Below are positions 61,813 through 64,000 of a stretch of 64,000 bases of DNA, one piece after another. The stretch covers positions 868,001-932,000 of the forward strand of contig JAYQTB010000004.1 of the NCBI GenBank assembly GCA_038147195.1. Direction: 5' to 3'. This stretch comes from Eutrophocola salsuginis. GTDB taxonomy: Bacteria > Pseudomonadota > Gammaproteobacteria > Pseudomonadales > Pseudohongiellaceae. Under the pieces are notes generated by a model, which worked only from the letters and a program-made list of their open reading frames with translations, did not search any database and was not told the DNA's origin. Both the position numbers and the translations under genes were made by a program. Positions within the stretch are counted from its first letter, which is position 1. Each line of letters starts with the position of its first letter.

Positions 61813-63351
61813 TTAGACAGCGTTGTGCAATTCCAGAATTTCTTCGTCTTCCGTATTGCCGAAATCTCCAGCCGCTGCGGTCTGGCGTTTGCGCTTGGCG
61901 TAATCGTTGCGCTTTTCCTCCAGTTTGGCCAGATAGGTGTCGCTGACGTCGCTGGTCACATATTCGCCGTTGAATACGGAGCACTCGAAGTCCATAGGGA
62001 TGATGCTGCCCTCGGCGCATGAGGAGACCAGGTCATCAAGATCCTGGAAGATCAGCCAGTCCGCGCCGATGGCTTCCCGAACCTCTTCCACGGTCTTGCC
62101 ATGGGCGATCAGCTCGCTGACAGCTGGCATATCGATGCCGTAGACATTCGGAAAACGTACGGGCGGTGCCGCTGAGCAGAAGTAGACCTTCCTGGCGCCG
62201 GCATCCCGTGCCATCTCGATAATCTGCTTGCAGGTCGTACCACGTACAATCGAGTCATCAACCAGCAGTACATTCTTGTCCTGGAATTCTAGCGGTGTCG
62301 CATTGAGCTTCTGTTTCACCGACTTCTTGCGCTGGCTCTGACCCGGCATGATGAACGTGCGACCGATATAACGGTTTTTCACGAAACCTTCTCGGTACTT
62401 CACTCCCAGCGAATTGGCCAATTCTACGGCGGCGGTACGGGATGTATCTGGGATGGGTATCACAACATCAATATCGTGGTCGGGACGTACCCGAAGAATT
62501 TTCTGCGCCAGTTTCTCGCCCATTCGCAGGCGCGACTTGTAAACGGAAATTCCGTCAATCATAGAATCGGGGCGGGCGAAATATACGTGCTCGAAAATGC
62601 AAGGGGTAAGCTTGCTGTCTGCGGCACAGATGCGGGTCTCGATATTACCTTCCTGGTCGATGTACACTGCTTCACCGGGTGCCACGTCCCTGATCAGCTT
62701 GAAGCCCTGGGAGTCGAGGGCCACACTCTCGGAGGCGATCATATATTCATCCCCTTTGCGTGTGCGTTTCTTGCCAAAAACCAATGGACGAATCCCGAAC
62801 TTGTCACGGAACCCAACGATACCGTAGCCCACAAGCATAGCGATGGCCGCATAGGCGCCGCGGCATCGACGATGCACACCTTCCACCGCGGTAAAAACAT
62901 CGTCGGCAGTTGGCTTGATCTTGTTCAGCACCTGCAGTTCGTGGGCGAACACATTAAGCAGGACCTCTGAATCGGAATCTGTATTCAGGTGACGCAGATC
63001 GTCTCGGAAAATGTCTTCACTGAGGTCTTCAGAGTTAGTGAGGTTGCCGTTATGGGCGAGGCTAATACCGTAGGGGGAATTGACGTAGAGGGGTTGGGCC
63101 TGGGCCGGGCCACTGCTACCGGCAGTGGGATAGCGTACATGCCCTATTCCCATGTTACCAGTCAGTCCGCGCATGTGGCTGGTCCTGAACACGTCACGCA
63201 CCAGGCCGTTGTCCTTACGCAGGTTTAGCTTGCCCTTGTCGCTCGTCACGATGCCTGCTGCATCCTGGCCCCGGTGCTGAAGGACAGTCAGGCCGTCGTA
63301 TAGCGCCAGGTTCACGTTGGATTTACCCACTATGCCAATAATGCCGCACAT
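61813..63351 (-). CDS. purF: Amidophosphoribosyltransferase
   Basis: A 512-residue enzyme. The N-terminal nucleophile is Cys2 in MCGIIGIVGKS, so no propeptide is removed. Glutaminase segments LQHRGQDAAGIVT, RYPTAGSSGPAQAQPLYV and AHNGNLTN, and the phosphoribosyltransferase PRPP loop VLLVDDSIVRGTT are all intact. No 4Fe-4S cysteines are needed in this E. coli-like subtype. It makes 5-phosphoribosylamine from PRPP and glutamine, committing to purine synthesis. It lies 89 bases after cvpA; the spacer has the dyad GCCTGAT-C-ATCAGGC (63396-63410). Confidence 0.97.
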   Translation of the reverse strand: MCGIIGIVGKSNVNLALYDGLTVLQHRGQDAAGIVTSDKGKLNLRKDNGLVRDVFRTSHMRGLTGNMGIGHVRYPTAGSSGPAQAQPLYVNSPYGISLAHNGNLTNSEDLSEDIFRDDLRHLNTDSDSEVLLNVFAHELQVLNKIKPTADDVFTAVEGVHRRCRGAYAAIAMLVGYGIVGFRDKFGIRPLVFGKKRTRKGDEYMIASESVALDSQGFKLIRDVAPGEAVYIDQEGNIETRICAADSKLTPCIFEHVYFARPDSMIDGISVYKSRLRMGEKLAQKILRVRPDHDIDVVIPIPDTSRTAAVELANSLGVKYREGFVKNRYIGRTFIMPGQSQRKKSVKQKLNATPLEFQDKNVLLVDDSIVRGTTCKQIIEMARDAGARKVYFCSAAPPVRFPNVYGIDMPAVSELIAHGKTVEEVREAIGADWLIFQDLDDLVSSCAEGSIIPMDFECSVFNGEYVTSDVSDTYLAKLEEKRNDYAKRKRQTAAAGDFGNTEDEEILELHNAV

Positions 63352-63440
63352 GCTTGAAGCCTGTGTTAGTCGTTATCTGTTAACCAGGGTTACCTGCCTG
63401 ATCATCAGGCGGAAACACTCCGGGCTGTTTCTGCTGCTGG

Positions 63441-63905
63441 CTATCGAATACCGAAAAAGCCTTGTAGGTAATCGATCATGGCCTGTGCGTAGGGCACCAG
63501 GACCGAACTGCCGAACCAGTTCCTTGAGAGATCCACCTGACTGCCTACCAGCACGATTACCAGTACAATTATGACCCCGCGTAGTATGCCAAATAGGCCG
63601 CCCAGTGTCCTGTCTGCTCCCTTGAGTCCCGCCGCCTGCGTCAGCTTCGAAACCAGGTTGCTGATTACGGTTCCTGCGAAAATGACGACGATAAACAGGA
63701 TGACGAAGGCGGTTATTCTGCGTAAGCTCCCATTATCAATCAAATTCACCATCAAATCAGCAAGTTGCGCACTAAAAAGGGTGCCGGCGACGATGGCTGC
63801 AAACCAGCTGGCGAGCGATAGGGCTTCCTTGACGAGGCCCCTGAAGACACCGATCACGGACGATATGCCGATGATTACCAGAATGATGATGTCTATGAGG
63901 GCCAA
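63441..63905 (-). CDS. cvpA: CvpA family membrane protein
   Basis: 154 residues with four hydrophobic helices. IDIIILVIIGISSVIGVFRG, VKEALSLASWFAAIVAG and DRTLGGLFGILRGVIIVLV are CvpA signatures. In E. coli CvpA is needed for colicin V production and is upstream of purF, as here. Its role is unclear; it supports envelope and bile-salt tolerance in some species. It probably shares a transcript with purF. Confidence 0.93.
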   Translation of the reverse strand: MALIDIIILVIIGISSVIGVFRGLVKEALSLASWFAAIVAGTLFSAQLADLMVNLIDNGSLRRITAFVILFIVVIFAGTVISNLVSKLTQAAGLKGADRTLGGLFGILRGVIIVLVIVLVGSQVDLSRNWFGSSVLVPYAQAMIDYLQGFFGIR

Positions 63906-63935
63906 GTTGCGAGCCTATGCTGGTTGGTGCCGCCG

Positions 63936-64000
63936 TTACTGGAGTTCGTCGATGCTGAACTGGATCACGACCCCTTCCAGATCAAAAGATTGTGTTAGTT
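63936..64000 (-). CDS. C-terminal end of a gene upstream of cvpA (dedD position)
   Basis: Only the last 20 residues are present, ending LEGVVIQFSIDELQ and a TAA at 63938-63936. In many gammaproteobacteria the SPOR-domain gene dedD precedes cvpA-purF, so position suggests that, but the residues seen do not prove it. The 5' part lies beyond the window. Confidence 0.45.
   Translation of the reverse strand, partial: LTQSFDLEGVVIQFSIDELQ

Noticed and set aside
63396..63410. GCCTGATCATCAGGC dyad before purF as a PurR box
   Set aside because: It does not match the known PurR consensus, and a single-base centre with 7-bp arms is weak evidence for a specific regulator.

Overview
The window is chromosomal DNA from a gammaproteobacterium. 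The evidence is the gene content and order: a tusDCBE sulfur relay beside yccA, a split fab cluster running into pabC-mltG-tmk-holB, rluC divergent from rne, dedD-position/cvpA/purF order, cysB, nudL, thrH and an IbpA-type small heat-shock gene. Base composition is moderate and genes are dense on both strands. An ETF/ETF-QO system, a quinoprotein with its own cytochrome domain, a Bat operon and an AddAB-like helicase-nuclease in place of a visible RecBCD fit an aerobic, probably environmental (possibly marine) lineage; that placement is inference and no rRNA marker is present.

Layout. 1-3.9 kb: end of msrA, a 5'-nucleotidase, a TauE-type exporter, cysB and an iron-sulfur type cysH (sulfur assimilation). 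4.1-9 kb: thrH, nudL, pabB, tusE-B-C-D and yccA. 9.1-13 kb: tRNA-Ser(UGA) with promoter and terminator, the periplasmic protease prc, and an orphan tyrosine recombinase with a 17-bp perfect inverted repeat beside its start. 13.1-17.1 kb: gor, an AT-rich alkB-type gene and ggt. 17.2-27 kb: holB, tmk, mltG, pabC, fabF, acpP, fabG, fabD, rpmF, yceD, maf and rluC, with plsX and fabH absent from their usual place. 27-30.8 kb: rne with an unusually long, T-poor leader. 30.8-35 kb: yceI and the etfBA / ETF-QO divergon. 35-42.4 kb: a two-gene AddAB-like helicase-nuclease and a DAHP synthase. 42.4-50.9 kb: a PQQ-type dehydrogenase with N-terminal cytochrome c, a decayed membrane-protein gene, an MscS channel, topA, ilvE and tatD. 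51.1-58.7 kb: a glutaredoxin-like gene and a six-gene MoxR/DUF58/Bat operon. 58.8-61.8 kb: an hsp20 gene with a sigma32-type promoter and a structured leader, then a zone of gene decay with one intact unknown gene, a DUF1653 gene, a GNAT pseudogene and an unidentified broken gene. 61.8-64 kb: purF, cvpA and the end of one further gene.

Most of the window is core metabolism. The parts least explained by core genes are the recombinase with its palindrome, the rne leader, the hsp20 leader, the decay zone between hsp20 and purF, and the remnant between the quinoprotein and mscS. I did not find CRISPR arrays, a prophage, an intact insertion sequence or a clear defence island.
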